Both the position numbers and the translations under genes were made by a program. From NCBI GenBank assembly GCA_041398745.1, contig JAWKUB010000009.1, positions 124,001 to 188,000 on the forward strand: a stretch of 64,000 nucleotides of DNA, written 5' to 3'. Origin of the DNA: JACKHO01 sp041398745 (GTDB lineage Bacteria; Planctomycetota; Planctomycetia; Planctomycetales; Planctomycetaceae). Below the pieces are notes generated by a model that did no database searches, was not told the origin of the DNA, and was given only the letters and a program-made list of their open reading frames with translations. Positions 1 to 8,013 of this stretch are shown here, one piece after another (position 1 is the stretch's first letter; each line of letters opens with the position of its first letter).

Positions 1-162
1 ATTGACTACGAGTCATTACCTGACATCGAGTTAGCCGACGCACAAACGAATCAACTATTCCTGATTCGCATTCAGGTAAATTACAGCGACGTAGCTCTGA
101 TGCCACCGTTCTGGAGTGACGACCTGGTTCTGATTGGGCAATCGGCCGCGCGGCACGAGTGA
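1..162 (+). CDS. TadE-like protein, C-terminal fragment (gene begins before the window)
   Basis: The frame is open from the first base and ends at TGA 160-162, giving 53 residues with no start inside the window. The tail contains an alternating hydrophobic stretch (LFLIRIQVNYSDVALMPPFW) of the kind found in the C-terminal half of TadE-like pilus-assembly proteins. The next two genes are TadE-like and TadG-like, so a Tad-type (Flp pilus) minor-pseudopilin role is the best guess. Its stop overlaps a possible GTG start of the next gene at 159, so the genes are tightly packed. The family call rests mostly on context. Confidence 0.5.
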   Translation: MDYESLPDIELADAQTNQLFLIRIQVNYSDVALMPPFWSDDLVLIGQSAARHE

Positions 163-179
163 ATCGAGGAGTTTTAGCA

Positions 180-683
180 ATGTTTCCCTGCAGAAAGACA
201 GTTCGTCGAAATCACTCACCGGATTCGCAGCGCCGAGGATCGGCCACCGTGGAGCTTGCCGTTATTACTCCTCTGTTCCTTATGCTCGTGCTCGGAATGC
301 TGGAATTTGGCCGCGCCTTTCACACGACATCCTCAATGGACTCGGCTGTTCGTGACGCAGGACGACTCGCTTCCATGGGGCGTCCTGAAAGTATCCCTGA
401 ATCCATGTCACTGAACGACAAAGTCTCAAATGACATTAGAGCGACACTCTCCGCGGTGGGCTTCAATTCGGAAGCCATCGAAGTTTCCATAGTGTACGCC
501 GACGGAACAAACGCAGGCAGTCCATTCGACCTCGACGACCCCGACAACGAAATGCAGCTGTTTCGAATCGAAGCCACAATTCCTTACACCGAAGTGAGTG
601 CCTTTCCCCTGAGGTACCTTCGAGACCATCTCATTAAGTCGAGCATTGTTCTCCGCTTGGGCCGCAGCACCTTAGCATCCTGA
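180..683 (+). CDS. TadE-like pseudopilin
   Basis: A 167-residue protein with one membrane segment near the N-terminus (about residues 22-45). It is preceded by a basic stretch (RRNHSPDSQRRGSATVELA) and the segment ends in the typical MLEFGRAF. The pattern of a short basic leader, GSATVELA and a single helix is characteristic of the TadE-like family, whose members are minor pseudopilins of the Tad/Flp secretion-type pilus at the inner membrane. I chose ATG 180 because GAGGAG lies 8 nt upstream; a GTG at 159 overlaps the previous stop and is the alternative. It is followed after 10 nt by the TadG-like gene, so the three genes probably form one transcript. Confidence 0.75.
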   Translation: MFPCRKTVRRNHSPDSQRRGSATVELAVITPLFLMLVLGMLEFGRAFHTTSSMDSAVRDAGRLASMGRPESIPESMSLNDKVSNDIRATLSAVGFNSEAIEVSIVYADGTNAGSPFDLDDPDNEMQLFRIEATIPYTEVSAFPLRYLRDHLIKSSIVLRLGRSTLAS

Positions 684-693
684 GTGAGCTACC

Positions 694-2931
694 ATGAAAC
701 GTTTACATCTACACAACCGACACGGATGCTCAGTTCCGCCAGAACATGAGTCGCGGCGAGGAATTTTCATTGTTGTGGCTGTGCTGTGCTTCACTGTACT
801 GGCTGCATTCGTTTCATTTGCTGTTGACTTGGGATTTATCAACTTCACTCGTACGCGAATGCAGAATGCTGTTGATGCGGCGGCGTTGGCGGCGGCCCAG
901 GAAATTACTTACGCGGTACAACACGCTGGCCCGAATGTTTCCGATGTTGCCGCATACGCGCAAGATGAAGCTGGGGACATGGCAGCGCATGTCGCCGAGT
1001 TGAATGGCATTTACGTCGATGCGAATGTCGACGTGGAATTCGGGCGCCGTTCCTACAACGACTCGACGGAACAGTTTGAATTCGAATGGGGCGTCACTCC
1101 GGCCAACGCAATTCGCGTCACCGCCCGTCGCGACAACGATGATGCTTCTGCTCCCGACGGAAAGTTACCGCTGTTCTTTGCTGGGATAATTGGCCATGCC
1201 CATGCGAAACTCCAGGTTCGCGCGGTTGCATATGTGGATTCGCGTGACATTGTGGTTGTCCATGACTTCTCCCGTTCAATGAATTTCGACAGCTACTACA
1301 ACCACGAGGCCTCAAGTCGACTGACGAGGTCGCAAGTTCGCGAGAACATGCTGACGGCATGGAGTGACCTGGACTTGTATATTCCGAACTTCCCCAACGA
1401 CGGTGCCTACCTGACGCAGACGAGTACGGATAGCGGCGTTACAACGACAGTGAAGTTCAAGTATGACGATGCAGAAGTCACGACAACTGGCGAGTTGTCC
1501 GAAGTGAAACTCGAATACACGGACGGCTCAACCTCTACATTTAACAACGTCTCAGGTACAACGGCCAACGTCGATGGAAGCAAAAACATCTACAAGGTTA
1601 CGGTCAAGTCATCTGCGGCTTCAACTGGTTCAGGCGGAGGGTCAAGCGGCGGTACGGGAAGTGGTCCTCCGGTCACAGTCAGTGGGTCTGGAATTGACGT
1701 GACGTTTTCGGGAGACCGAAAGTCGTACTCTGTATCGAGCACGAAACAACTCGTCTACGTAGACTCCTATTTCACAAACGGCTCGTACCAGTACCACGAC
1801 ATCAATCCATACGGATATTCCGCGAGTTTCAATGAGTCGAGTGCCGTCGACTACGTCTGGATTTACTATCGGTACTACTCCTCCGGAAGGTGGCGGTACA
1901 AGTGGGAGCAATATGACGCTCCGCCCGCTGGTAGCGGCGGGTCCAGTGGTGGGGGCGGTTCGACTTCGGTGATTACGCAGACGTTTTTCGACACCGACAA
2001 CAACGTCAAGGCTGCGTTCGGAATGAATGACTATTCCTGGCCATATCCATATGGAAGCTGGAACGGGTATATCGACCATGTTCGCACATATGCGGAGTTC
2101 CGTGACAACGACAACGATCCCTCCAACACCGACTATCGTGAGTGTTTCGGTGGCGCGACCCTGATGAATTACCTGTTGTTGTATTACTCCAGCCACTACG
2201 AGTGTCCCGATTTGTGGAAGACCCGCCACTATCCGTTTCACGCGATTAAAGAAGGGCACTTGCTGCTCTGCGACTTCCTGCAGGACCTGGGGTTCGATGA
2301 CGAAGTTGGCATGGTGAGCTACGACACGAATCACCGCATCGAATTGACGCTAAATGAAAGCGATCCAGACATCCCATGGGTTGACATCAGCAGCGATCCC
2401 ATCACGAGCGACTACGAGTCGGTGAGGCGACTCATGCTCTACAAACAGGCCTCGCATTACTCAAACGCGACCAACATGGGAGGCGGTCTGAAAGATGCAA
2501 TCGCCTTGTTGGATGCCAGCAAACGGTCCGGTGCACAGACGACCATCATCCTGATGACCGACGGGAATACAAACACCATTGACGGAGGCGAAGACACTTC
2601 GCTTCCATCAGATTGGGACTGGGACGCTCTGTTCGACTACGACGGTGACGGTACGTGCGACTACTATGCCAATAGCACCCAACAGCGGTACGTGTTGCGA
2701 CTGGCAAAAGAAGCTGTCGACAAAGGTTACACCATTCACACAATGGCGGTGGGCGTCGACGCGGACACAGAACTTATGGAAGCGATAGCGTGGCTGGCCA
2801 ACGGCCACTTTATCAACATTCCGGGCGGATCATCGGTCGAAGACATGGAAGACGAAGTCCGTGAGGCATTCAATCGTATTGCTGCCTTCGTGCCACCCGC
2901 TCGACTCACGAATGACCCCGGCGAAAACTGA
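694..2931 (+). CDS. TadG-like protein with a von Willebrand factor A domain
   Basis: 745 residues. An N-terminal membrane helix (about 23-48) is followed by the TadG-type segment TRTRMQNAVDAAALAAAQE, in which a short amphipathic stretch follows the membrane anchor. A VWA metal-ion site begins at D191 (DFSRS, the DxSxS motif); the second metal loop is MTDGN near residue 623. These two motifs are about 430 residues apart, far more than in a compact VWA domain. The intervening part is rich in Tyr, Ser and Thr and has two Gly/Ser linkers near residues 312-325 and 412-422. The protein is probably anchored in the inner membrane with a large periplasmic part and works with the TadE-like proteins upstream. 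The function of the insertion is unknown. Confidence 0.8.
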   Translation: MKRLHLHNRHGCSVPPEHESRRGIFIVVAVLCFTVLAAFVSFAVDLGFINFTRTRMQNAVDAAALAAAQEITYAVQHAGPNVSDVAAYAQDEAGDMAAHVAELNGIYVDANVDVEFGRRSYNDSTEQFEFEWGVTPANAIRVTARRDNDDASAPDGKLPLFFAGIIGHAHAKLQVRAVAYVDSRDIVVVHDFSRSMNFDSYYNHEASSRLTRSQVRENMLTAWSDLDLYIPNFPNDGAYLTQTSTDSGVTTTVKFKYDDAEVTTTGELSEVKLEYTDGSTSTFNNVSGTTANVDGSKNIYKVTVKSSAASTGSGGGSSGGTGSGPPVTVSGSGIDVTFSGDRKSYSVSSTKQLVYVDSYFTNGSYQYHDINPYGYSASFNESSAVDYVWIYYRYYSSGRWRYKWEQYDAPPAGSGGSSGGGGSTSVITQTFFDTDNNVKAAFGMNDYSWPYPYGSWNGYIDHVRTYAEFRDNDNDPSNTDYRECFGGATLMNYLLLYYSSHYECPDLWKTRHYPFHAIKEGHLLLCDFLQDLGFDDEVGMVSYDTNHRIELTLNESDPDIPWVDISSDPITSDYESVRRLMLYKQASHYSNATNMGGGLKDAIALLDASKRSGAQTTIILMTDGNTNTIDGGEDTSLPSDWDWDALFDYDGDGTCDYYANSTQQRYVLRLAKEAVDKGYTIHTMAVGVDADTELMEAIAWLANGHFINIPGGSSVEDMEDEVREAFNRIAAFVPPARLTNDPGEN

Positions 2932-3114
2932 TTGTCATCGACATCGATTGTTGTCGCTGTGCGGTCGAATGCCATCGGCTCTCTGCGTTGGCGAAAGCTC
3001 AGCTTGCGACCATTTTGGGCGATTGAGGCAACTACGCGCTACAATGTCCTACTTGACCTCTGGTCATCTTCTGCCAACCGCTCTGTCTCGGCGAAAGCGC
3101 CATTCGGTCGCAGC

Positions 3115-3696
3115 TCACTTCGCTTCTTCGACATTGTTTTGCTTGGGCAATGCTCCGTCGACCTCACAGTCAATGACAGCCACGCCCCGAGTTCTGTTGC
3201 CTGTTTCAATGACGATCCAGACGCGCACGGCGGGGCCATTTGGCCCGTTGCCGGGGTGTCGATTCACGTCAATTGTCACTCGATGTGAACTCGGTGCTTT
3301 CTCCGGTCGCGAAATGAACCGGGCCGACTCGAATTCTCCGTTGTCGTAGTAACGGACGTCCTGAGGGATGAACGGTTCTGGAAAGGGAATGTACCCGTAC
3401 TTGTCGAGATTCATGTCCGCTTCATCTCGCGTGCCGAATTCAATGGAACCGGCGCGTTGTTTTGTGTTGGGGTCGTTCTGTAAATCAGCAAAGGGACGAG
3501 ACAACTCCGACAAGTCGAGGACAACTGGCAACCCCTTGCGTGGCGGAATGTAGCCAATCGAATGGCCAATGAACTCGGTGAGTGTCCCGTTCAATTTGGG
3601 GAATGAGGAGACGTCCGGAGGCGAGTCGTCACCTGCAGAAGCTGAGGAAGCAAGTAAGAACAGAATCGCGAAGAGTGAGTAGTTGTTGCGAAACAT
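3115..3696 (-). CDS. Secreted protein of unknown function
   Basis: 193 residues beginning with a clear signal peptide (MFRNNYSLFAILFLLASSASA, cleavage before GDD). The mature part has no domain I recognise. It is acidic and Pro-rich, ending with a predicted beta segment (VRVWIVIETGNRTRGVAVID). It faces the upstream pilus genes convergently, separated by 183 nt in which I see nothing. It stands alone on this strand and has no obvious operon partner. Expected location is the periplasm. The open frame, signal peptide and even codon use make it a credible gene, but the function is unknown. Confidence 0.7.
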   Translation of the reverse strand: MFRNNYSLFAILFLLASSASAGDDSPPDVSSFPKLNGTLTEFIGHSIGYIPPRKGLPVVLDLSELSRPFADLQNDPNTKQRAGSIEFGTRDEADMNLDKYGYIPFPEPFIPQDVRYYDNGEFESARFISRPEKAPSSHRVTIDVNRHPGNGPNGPAVRVWIVIETGNRTRGVAVIDCEVDGALPKQNNVEEAK

Positions 3697-3815
3697 CGTT
3701 ACGCTCCTGTTAGATGGGCTAAGGACACCTTAATCAGCGAAAATCGACCAGTTAGATTCTAACCCAAGTACAAGGCAAACGGGTGTCACGAATCTGTAAC
3801 ACCAGTTGGACTGTA

Positions 3816-3835
3816 GACAGGGACATGTCCCTGTC
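3816..3835. repeat. Perfect 20-bp palindrome
   Basis: GACAGGGACATGTCCCTGTC reads identically on both strands. It lies in the 238-nt gap between the divergent secreted hypothetical gene and the SOUL gene, about 100 nt before the SOUL start. It could be an operator for the divergent promoters or another of the short palindromic repeats scattered through the window. Only one copy is seen here. Confidence 0.6.
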
Positions 3836-3934
3836 GGCAGTTACCGCTGTTCAACGAATTCTCCCCTGGTCCCCAGCCCGACGTCGTCTAGTATCCCAAC
3901 GCTTCGTTTTGTGGTCCATGCCGGAGAAAGCGAC

Positions 3935-4540
3935 ATGTTGAGCGGTCGAATGCTGAGTTTTTGGGGAATTGGTTGCTTCGTCATATTGGGAGCATTGGCC
4001 TGGAGTGCGGTAGCCCAGGCGGAGTATGAATCCGCTCCCTACGCGGTGGTGGAGAAGGACGGAAACATTGAAATCCGGGAGTATCCAGACCTTGTCCTGG
4101 CCTCGACCAAAGCCAAATTCGACGCAAGAGGCAACGACGGCAGCTTCATGCGACTGTTTCGCTACATCAGTGGAAACAATGAGTCGCAGCAGAAAATTGA
4201 GATGACCACCCCCGTGTTCATGGTCGGCGAGACTCCGCAGGCCGAAGGCAAAATGGGTTTCGTCATGCCACAAGAAGTTGCTGGCGCAGGAGCACCAAGT
4301 CCCTCTGCGGACGATGTGGAAATTCGAAAGCGTGTCGGTGGACGTTTCGCCGTAATCCGCTTCTCCGGTGTGATGGATTCGTCGAAAGTCGCGGCCGAGG
4401 AAGCGAAACTTCGCGAGTGGATGAAAACTCGCGGACTCAACGGCGAGGAGACTGCGGAACGGGCCGGGTACGACGCTCCCTATGTCCCCGGTCCTTTGCG
4501 CCGCAATGAAGTTCTCATCCGACTGAAAAGCGTCGACTAG
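3935..4540 (+). CDS. SOUL-family heme-binding protein, exported
   Basis: 201 residues. An N-terminal hydrophobic signal (about residues 6-28, ending SAVAQA) precedes the SOUL fold. Family features include the opening YESAPYAVVEKDGNIEIREYPDL, the central MTTPVF motif and the closing beta strands (RFAVIRFSGV; RRNEVLIRLK). Family members bind heme or related tetrapyrroles; the role in bacteria is not established. I chose ATG 3935 because GGAG lies at 3923-3926 and the signal peptide starts there. A longer reading from 3806 would run through a palindromic repeat and is unlikely. It has no operon partner on this strand. Confidence 0.85.
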   Translation: MLSGRMLSFWGIGCFVILGALAWSAVAQAEYESAPYAVVEKDGNIEIREYPDLVLASTKAKFDARGNDGSFMRLFRYISGNNESQQKIEMTTPVFMVGETPQAEGKMGFVMPQEVAGAGAPSPSADDVEIRKRVGGRFAVIRFSGVMDSSKVAAEEAKLREWMKTRGLNGEETAERAGYDAPYVPGPLRRNEVLIRLKSVD

Positions 4541-4606
4541 TCACTGCGCGTCGCCTGTCGATGAAAGGCAACGTATTTCCGGTGGTCAGGCGGAACTCGA
4601 TAGCGG

Positions 4607-4619
4607 GCGTCGAGACGCA
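4607..4619. repeat. Degenerate copy of the GCGT-CGAG-ACGC hairpin repeat
   Basis: The sequence around 4601-4621 matches the 'tagcgtgcgtcgagacgcacgg' repeat found at 6246-6268 and 6397-6418 with few changes. The inverted arms GCGT and ACGC flank the loop CGAG. It lies in the 152-nt gap between the convergent SOUL and ceramidase-like genes. Confidence 0.45.
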
Positions 4620-4692
4620 CGCAGCCTCACCTTTGTGGACACGAATGAAAAATGACCGATCTCATCGACGTGTTAGCCAAGTTCGATTGAAA

Positions 4693-6144
4693 TCAATTTC
4701 CGTCTTTCATGGGCGTCTGCAGCTCACTCAGCATCTCCAGAAGATTCTGCGTCAAGATGACCGACGCATCTTCCTGGACGATGTTGGTCCCGAGCCAGGT
4801 CTCATATCCACCGAGGCGATGCTGCTCCGGCGGAGGCAGGTAACCATGCCGCCCGTTGGCCAGACCAATCACCATGGTCTTCGGAAAGGGGCTGCGGTCT
4901 TTGATATCCAGGCCGATTTCCACCAACGTCTCAAACGGAATACCGACGATTGCAAACTCTCCGACTCGAATCGCTTGAATCGTAACCGTCAGGAAGTCTT
5001 CCTCGCGCTCGTGTGCCCGCAGTGTCTGGCGTGCGTAGCTTTCCGCGTTATCGGGTAGACGGGCAATCGCCTCGGCGTCAGTCAGCGCGAGGACCTTTCG
5101 GGCGGCGGCCACATCATCTTCACTTGGCCTGCGATATCGGAGGTTGACCTTGCGCTCGACCATGTCCAATGTGACATTGCTGTCGTGCGAGTCGATTTTC
5201 TGATAGGCAAAGTAGGCCGTGTCGGCGGCTTTCCTGGCAACAATTCCAATTTGCTCAAACGGCTCACGAGGCGGACGGTTCACCAGGAACGGAATGTTGT
5301 TGATATCTCCCGAAGCCCCATTCGACATCATTGCCACAAAGTCCGGACCCGCTCGCAGACGACTCGGCATCAGCCGCGCAAACTCTCCGAAATAGTCCGA
5401 CGACGCATGTCGCTCCGTCACGCCTCCCACATAGTGCAGCGCGTAGTTCGCCAGCAATCCCAGCGGTTTTCGCTTTTTGTTCTGAAGTGAGAGAATCATG
5501 AGTTCGGGATCTGTCGGCCCCGCCGGTCGATCCAGGACCGCAGCACTTGTCCCGGGATTCATCTTGACCAGATCCATCTTCCCGAACGGATTCACAGGCA
5601 TCTTACCCGGCTGCAAGAACCAGCGCCGATTAAAGACCTCCTCCGGAAGATCGTGCGAAGCCACACCCACTGATGCCGGCTCCAAATTTTCATGTGCCTC
5701 AATAATCGCCTGTGCCAGACCATTGATGAGCAACTCACGATACGCCACATCACCAGGCGAACCTTCCGTCCGATTGGATGGCGGCGTCGTATGAGCATGA
5801 GTGGACGAAATCAACATGCGTTCGACCGGAATTCCGGTCTTCTCCGCAGCAATTTGCTTGGCGTCGTTCAGCATTTCCGGCGGAGCCCCCAACGTGTCGA
5901 GCACGGCGATTGCAAGAGTTGTCGTGCCATCACTCAGCACAATCGCGCGGGCATGCAACGGGTCATGGACGGCACTGGCATCCATCGCCTTGCCACTACG
6001 CAGGCTGACAGGAAACTGACGCGGCGAAACGTCGACAGCCGACGCCCCGGCCCGCAACTCTCCAGACTCCACGGGTGATGTCGTCACCAACACCATGCTC
6101 CCGCACAGCACTGTCATCAGCACCAGGTTCGTCAAACGCGTCAT
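4693..6144 (-). CDS. Neutral/alkaline ceramidase-fold hydrolase, exported
   Basis: 483 residues. The N-terminus (MTRLTNLVLMTVLCGSMVLVTTSPVES) is a signal peptide. The body follows the neutral/alkaline non-lysosomal ceramidase N-terminal family: an early GAS-VD-SP segment, a DPLHARAIVL-D stretch, the metal-binding-type ISSTHAHTTP motif near residue 115, and MMSNGASGDINNIPF near residue 280. In true ceramidases the last motif carries the nucleophilic Ser as GD-x-SPN; here that position is Asn, so the substrate is probably different. I chose ATG 6144 because AAAGGCAG lies just upstream and the signal peptide begins there. The frame stays open to 6333, but that extension is made of intergenic repeats. 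Confidence 0.8.
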   Translation of the reverse strand: MTRLTNLVLMTVLCGSMVLVTTSPVESGELRAGASAVDVSPRQFPVSLRSGKAMDASAVHDPLHARAIVLSDGTTTLAIAVLDTLGAPPEMLNDAKQIAAEKTGIPVERMLISSTHAHTTPPSNRTEGSPGDVAYRELLINGLAQAIIEAHENLEPASVGVASHDLPEEVFNRRWFLQPGKMPVNPFGKMDLVKMNPGTSAAVLDRPAGPTDPELMILSLQNKKRKPLGLLANYALHYVGGVTERHASSDYFGEFARLMPSRLRAGPDFVAMMSNGASGDINNIPFLVNRPPREPFEQIGIVARKAADTAYFAYQKIDSHDSNVTLDMVERKVNLRYRRPSEDDVAAARKVLALTDAEAIARLPDNAESYARQTLRAHEREEDFLTVTIQAIRVGEFAIVGIPFETLVEIGLDIKDRSPFPKTMVIGLANGRHGYLPPPEQHRLGGYETWLGTNIVQEDASVILTQNLLEMLSELQTPMKDGN

Positions 6145-6178
6145 CAATCTGCCTTTCAAGAAAACTGCATCGCGGAGA

Positions 6179-6240
6179 GCCCAAATGGATTCTGGGAGAG
6201 CAGCCGTGGAAGGCTCAAGATTAATCGATTCACTCCAATG
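6179..6240 (+). repeat. Two-hairpin repeat, degenerate copy (family R2)
   Basis: A weathered copy of the element at 6278-6340. The first hairpin (GCCCAAAT...TTCTGGG) has several mismatches to GCCCAGAT-N3-ATCTGGGC, the second (AGCAGCC...GGCTC) is shortened, and the tail AGATTAATC...CACTC is shared. It sits in the 5' leader of the ceramidase-like gene. Confidence 0.55.
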
Positions 6241-6249
6241 ATTTGTAGC

Positions 6250-6340
6250 GTGCGTCGAGATGCACGGAACGCGGGTGGCCCAGATGCAATCTGGGCGGCG
6301 CAGCCGTATGAGGCTGCAGATTAATCTTCCCACTCTAACG
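6250..6340 (+). repeat. Two-hairpin repeat, best copy (family R2), with a leading GTGCGT hairpin
   Basis: Three stem-loops follow one another: GTGCGT-CGAG-ATGCAC at 6250-6265, GCCCAGAT-GCA-ATCTGGGC at 6278-6296 and GCAGCC-GTATGA-GGCTGC at 6300-6317. The tail AGATTAATC is shared with the copy at 6179, so this is a tandem pair about 100 nt apart. Other copies are at 7245-7292 (inverted), 54632-54672 and 54732-54780 (inverted). Stems are kept while loop bases differ (GCA, TTC, CAC), as in REP/REPIN-type elements. Confidence 0.75.
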
Positions 6341-6400
6341 GAACGCCCACTGGCTTTCGATTTTCATGCCAGCGGGCGGAGCTCCACTTCCAGTTGTAGC

Positions 6401-6416
6401 GTGCGTCGAGACGCAC
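6401..6416. repeat. GTGCGT-CGAG-ACGCAC hairpin repeat
   Basis: A perfect 6-bp stem with a CGAG loop, preceded by 'tgtagc' and followed by 'ggaacg', exactly as in the copy at 6250. The gap 6145-6574 (430 nt) contains this repeat and the two R2 copies; I see no gene in it. Confidence 0.65.
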
Positions 6417-6574
6417 GGAACGATGATCGCAGGATGACGACGTCACAACTTGCGACGCGTTGATCTGCGACTCCAGAAAGGTGCGTCTGGTCTGTGGTGA
6501 TTCTATGCCAAGACATGTGTGAACTGGACTCGCGACCACAGTCCTTCTTGCACCCACGCCGACGCACCCTACCG

Positions 6575-7030
6575 CTACTTCACCAATTGCAAGAATTCAG
6601 AAAACGATTCAGCAACCGGTACCGTGAATGGGGCATCTTCTTCGGACTTTTCGTGCAGCCAGAGTACGACTCGAATCGACTCGTCCGGGAATCCCTCGTA
6701 GTCAAAGCAAAATGCATCGTTGCCGGGCGTGATGGCAAATGGCACGAGGAATTCATTGATTCGATCCTCAATGGCGTTCCAGAAACCAACAACGGAGTCA
6801 ACTCCGTCGGCACGGTCGAACGTCAGGAACAGGTCAATCGGCATGGTGCTGTCATCCGAGAGAGGCACAGTGCATTCCACCAATTCCTGCTTGTGATGTC
6901 GGCTCAGAAACTCTTCGTACGCCGCGTCGAGACGGAAGCCAGGAATATCAGCCGACAACAGGCGTGAGAGTCTGCTGAGTTCGGCGTCAGTAACAGGTTG
7001 CGGATCGTCTGCTTGAAACTGAAGTGGCAT
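6575..7030 (-). CDS. SUKH (SMI1/KNR4)-like protein
   Basis: About 151 residues, cytoplasmic, acidic. The order of features fits the SUKH fold: an N-terminal helical segment (ADIPGFRLDAAYEEFLSRHHKQELV), a central run of beta strands (VDSVVGFWNAIEDRINEFLVPFAITPGNDAFCFDYEG), a strand with a conserved Trp/His pair (SIRVVLWLHE) and the C-terminal VAESFSEFLQLV. SUKH proteins often act as immunity proteins against secreted toxins but also occur in other roles. No toxin gene is visible next to it. ATG 7030 is chosen; a TTG at 7042 would add four residues. Confidence 0.65.
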   Translation of the reverse strand: MPLQFQADDPQPVTDAELSRLSRLLSADIPGFRLDAAYEEFLSRHHKQELVECTVPLSDDSTMPIDLFLTFDRADGVDSVVGFWNAIEDRINEFLVPFAITPGNDAFCFDYEGFPDESIRVVLWLHEKSEEDAPFTVPVAESFSEFLQLVK

Positions 7031-7244
7031 GTTTTGCACCAATTGGTTTGATTACCAGGTCTTCTGATAATGGCTTCGGGCACCCCCCTATTTCACTTAG
7101 GCTATCGGCTTGGGATGGTCCATGTCGAGCAGTCGGCGGCGGCGATCACATGAGAATGTGATGAAATGGACGCAGAGTTGGTCGTCCCCGATGCGTCGGT
7201 TGTCAGACATGCCAGCCCCTCATTGAGAGATCACCCGTGTACAG

Positions 7245-7292
7245 CAGCCTTTTGCAGCTGCGCTGCCCAGATTTCATCTGGGCCACCCGCGC
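7245..7292 (-). repeat. Two-hairpin repeat, inverted copy (family R2)
   Basis: GCAGC...GCTGC (7245-7262) and GCCCAGAT-TTC-ATCTGGGC (7266-7284) followed by CACCCGCG. Read on the minus strand it matches the 6278 copy closely. It lies between the SUKH-like gene and the membrane coiled-coil gene. Confidence 0.75.
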
Positions 7293-7305
7293 CTAACCTC
7301 GATGC

Positions 7306-7977
7306 TCAGGCGGATGGGCCACTTGCTTTTACAACGTCCTGTGATCGACGAGCGACAGCATTACCGATCAAATTAGCAACTTCACCCGGGATACTCTTCT
7401 CTAGTTTCACAGCGCGGTCATGACACTTTTTCAGTCGGCCAATGTATTTGTCAACATCGGTGTTGCTTCCGCGCTGAGCTCGCACCAACGCATGCGCGAA
7501 CGAACCAAGGTCGGAATCCAATGCATAGACTTTTTCGACGTGTGAACTAAGTTTCTCGAATACGTGAATGTCGTACGTCGCAACAAGAGTAAGGTAGCCT
7601 GAAATCGTTGGGAGAAGTTCGTGTACTTCCTTGTCATATGCTTCCACTCTTTCCTCGGTAATCTGATCTGGATCATCGGTCACGAGCCAAGTAAGCCAGC
7701 ACATTGAGTGAATTGTCGACATCATCGGAAGGACTACCCGCTGCAGAGCATCGCGAAACTCCGTTGCAAGTGAGTCTTCTCGCGACATGGGCCACTTGGT
7801 TTGTTCTAGGCGAATAGCGAATTCTTGCTTCAACCTCTCGATTTCAATTGCATGCTCTTGCCGTAGCGATTCACGAATTCGGTCAGCCCATAGATCACCA
7901 AGCCACTTCGATATCCCCCAGACGCTTGCAGCACCCCCGCAGAGTCCAGCAAGTATTGCAGCGATAATCTGTTCCAT
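7306..7977 (-). CDS. Membrane-anchored coiled-coil protein of unknown function
   Basis: 223 residues. A Gly/Ala-rich hydrophobic segment at residues 3-24 (IIAAILAGLCGGAASVWGI) is followed by a charged helical stretch (LWADRIRESLRQEHAIEIERLKQEFAIRLEQ) that looks like a coiled coil, then a mostly helical domain ending in a basic tail. The layout resembles small bacterial proteins anchored by one N-terminal helix, but I recognise no family. GGAAG lies upstream of ATG 7977. The DUF1501 gene lies upstream on the same strand, its stop 36 nt from this start, so they may share a transcript. Confidence 0.7.
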   Translation of the reverse strand: MEQIIAAILAGLCGGAASVWGISKWLGDLWADRIRESLRQEHAIEIERLKQEFAIRLEQTKWPMSREDSLATEFRDALQRVVLPMMSTIHSMCWLTWLVTDDPDQITEERVEAYDKEVHELLPTISGYLTLVATYDIHVFEKLSSHVEKVYALDSDLGSFAHALVRAQRGSNTDVDKYIGRLKKCHDRAVKLEKSIPGEVANLIGNAVARRSQDVVKASGPSA

Positions 7978-8013
7978 TTCTCTGTCTCTTCCCGCGTCGG
8001 TGCGTTGCGTTCC

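Noticed and set aside
3806..3934. N-terminal extension of the SOUL protein
   Set aside because: The extension passes through the 20-bp palindrome, and a signal peptide with a GGAG site begins at 3935.
6145..6333. N-terminal extension of the ceramidase-like protein
   Set aside because: It would translate the R2 repeat copies; the signal peptide and ribosome site support 6144.
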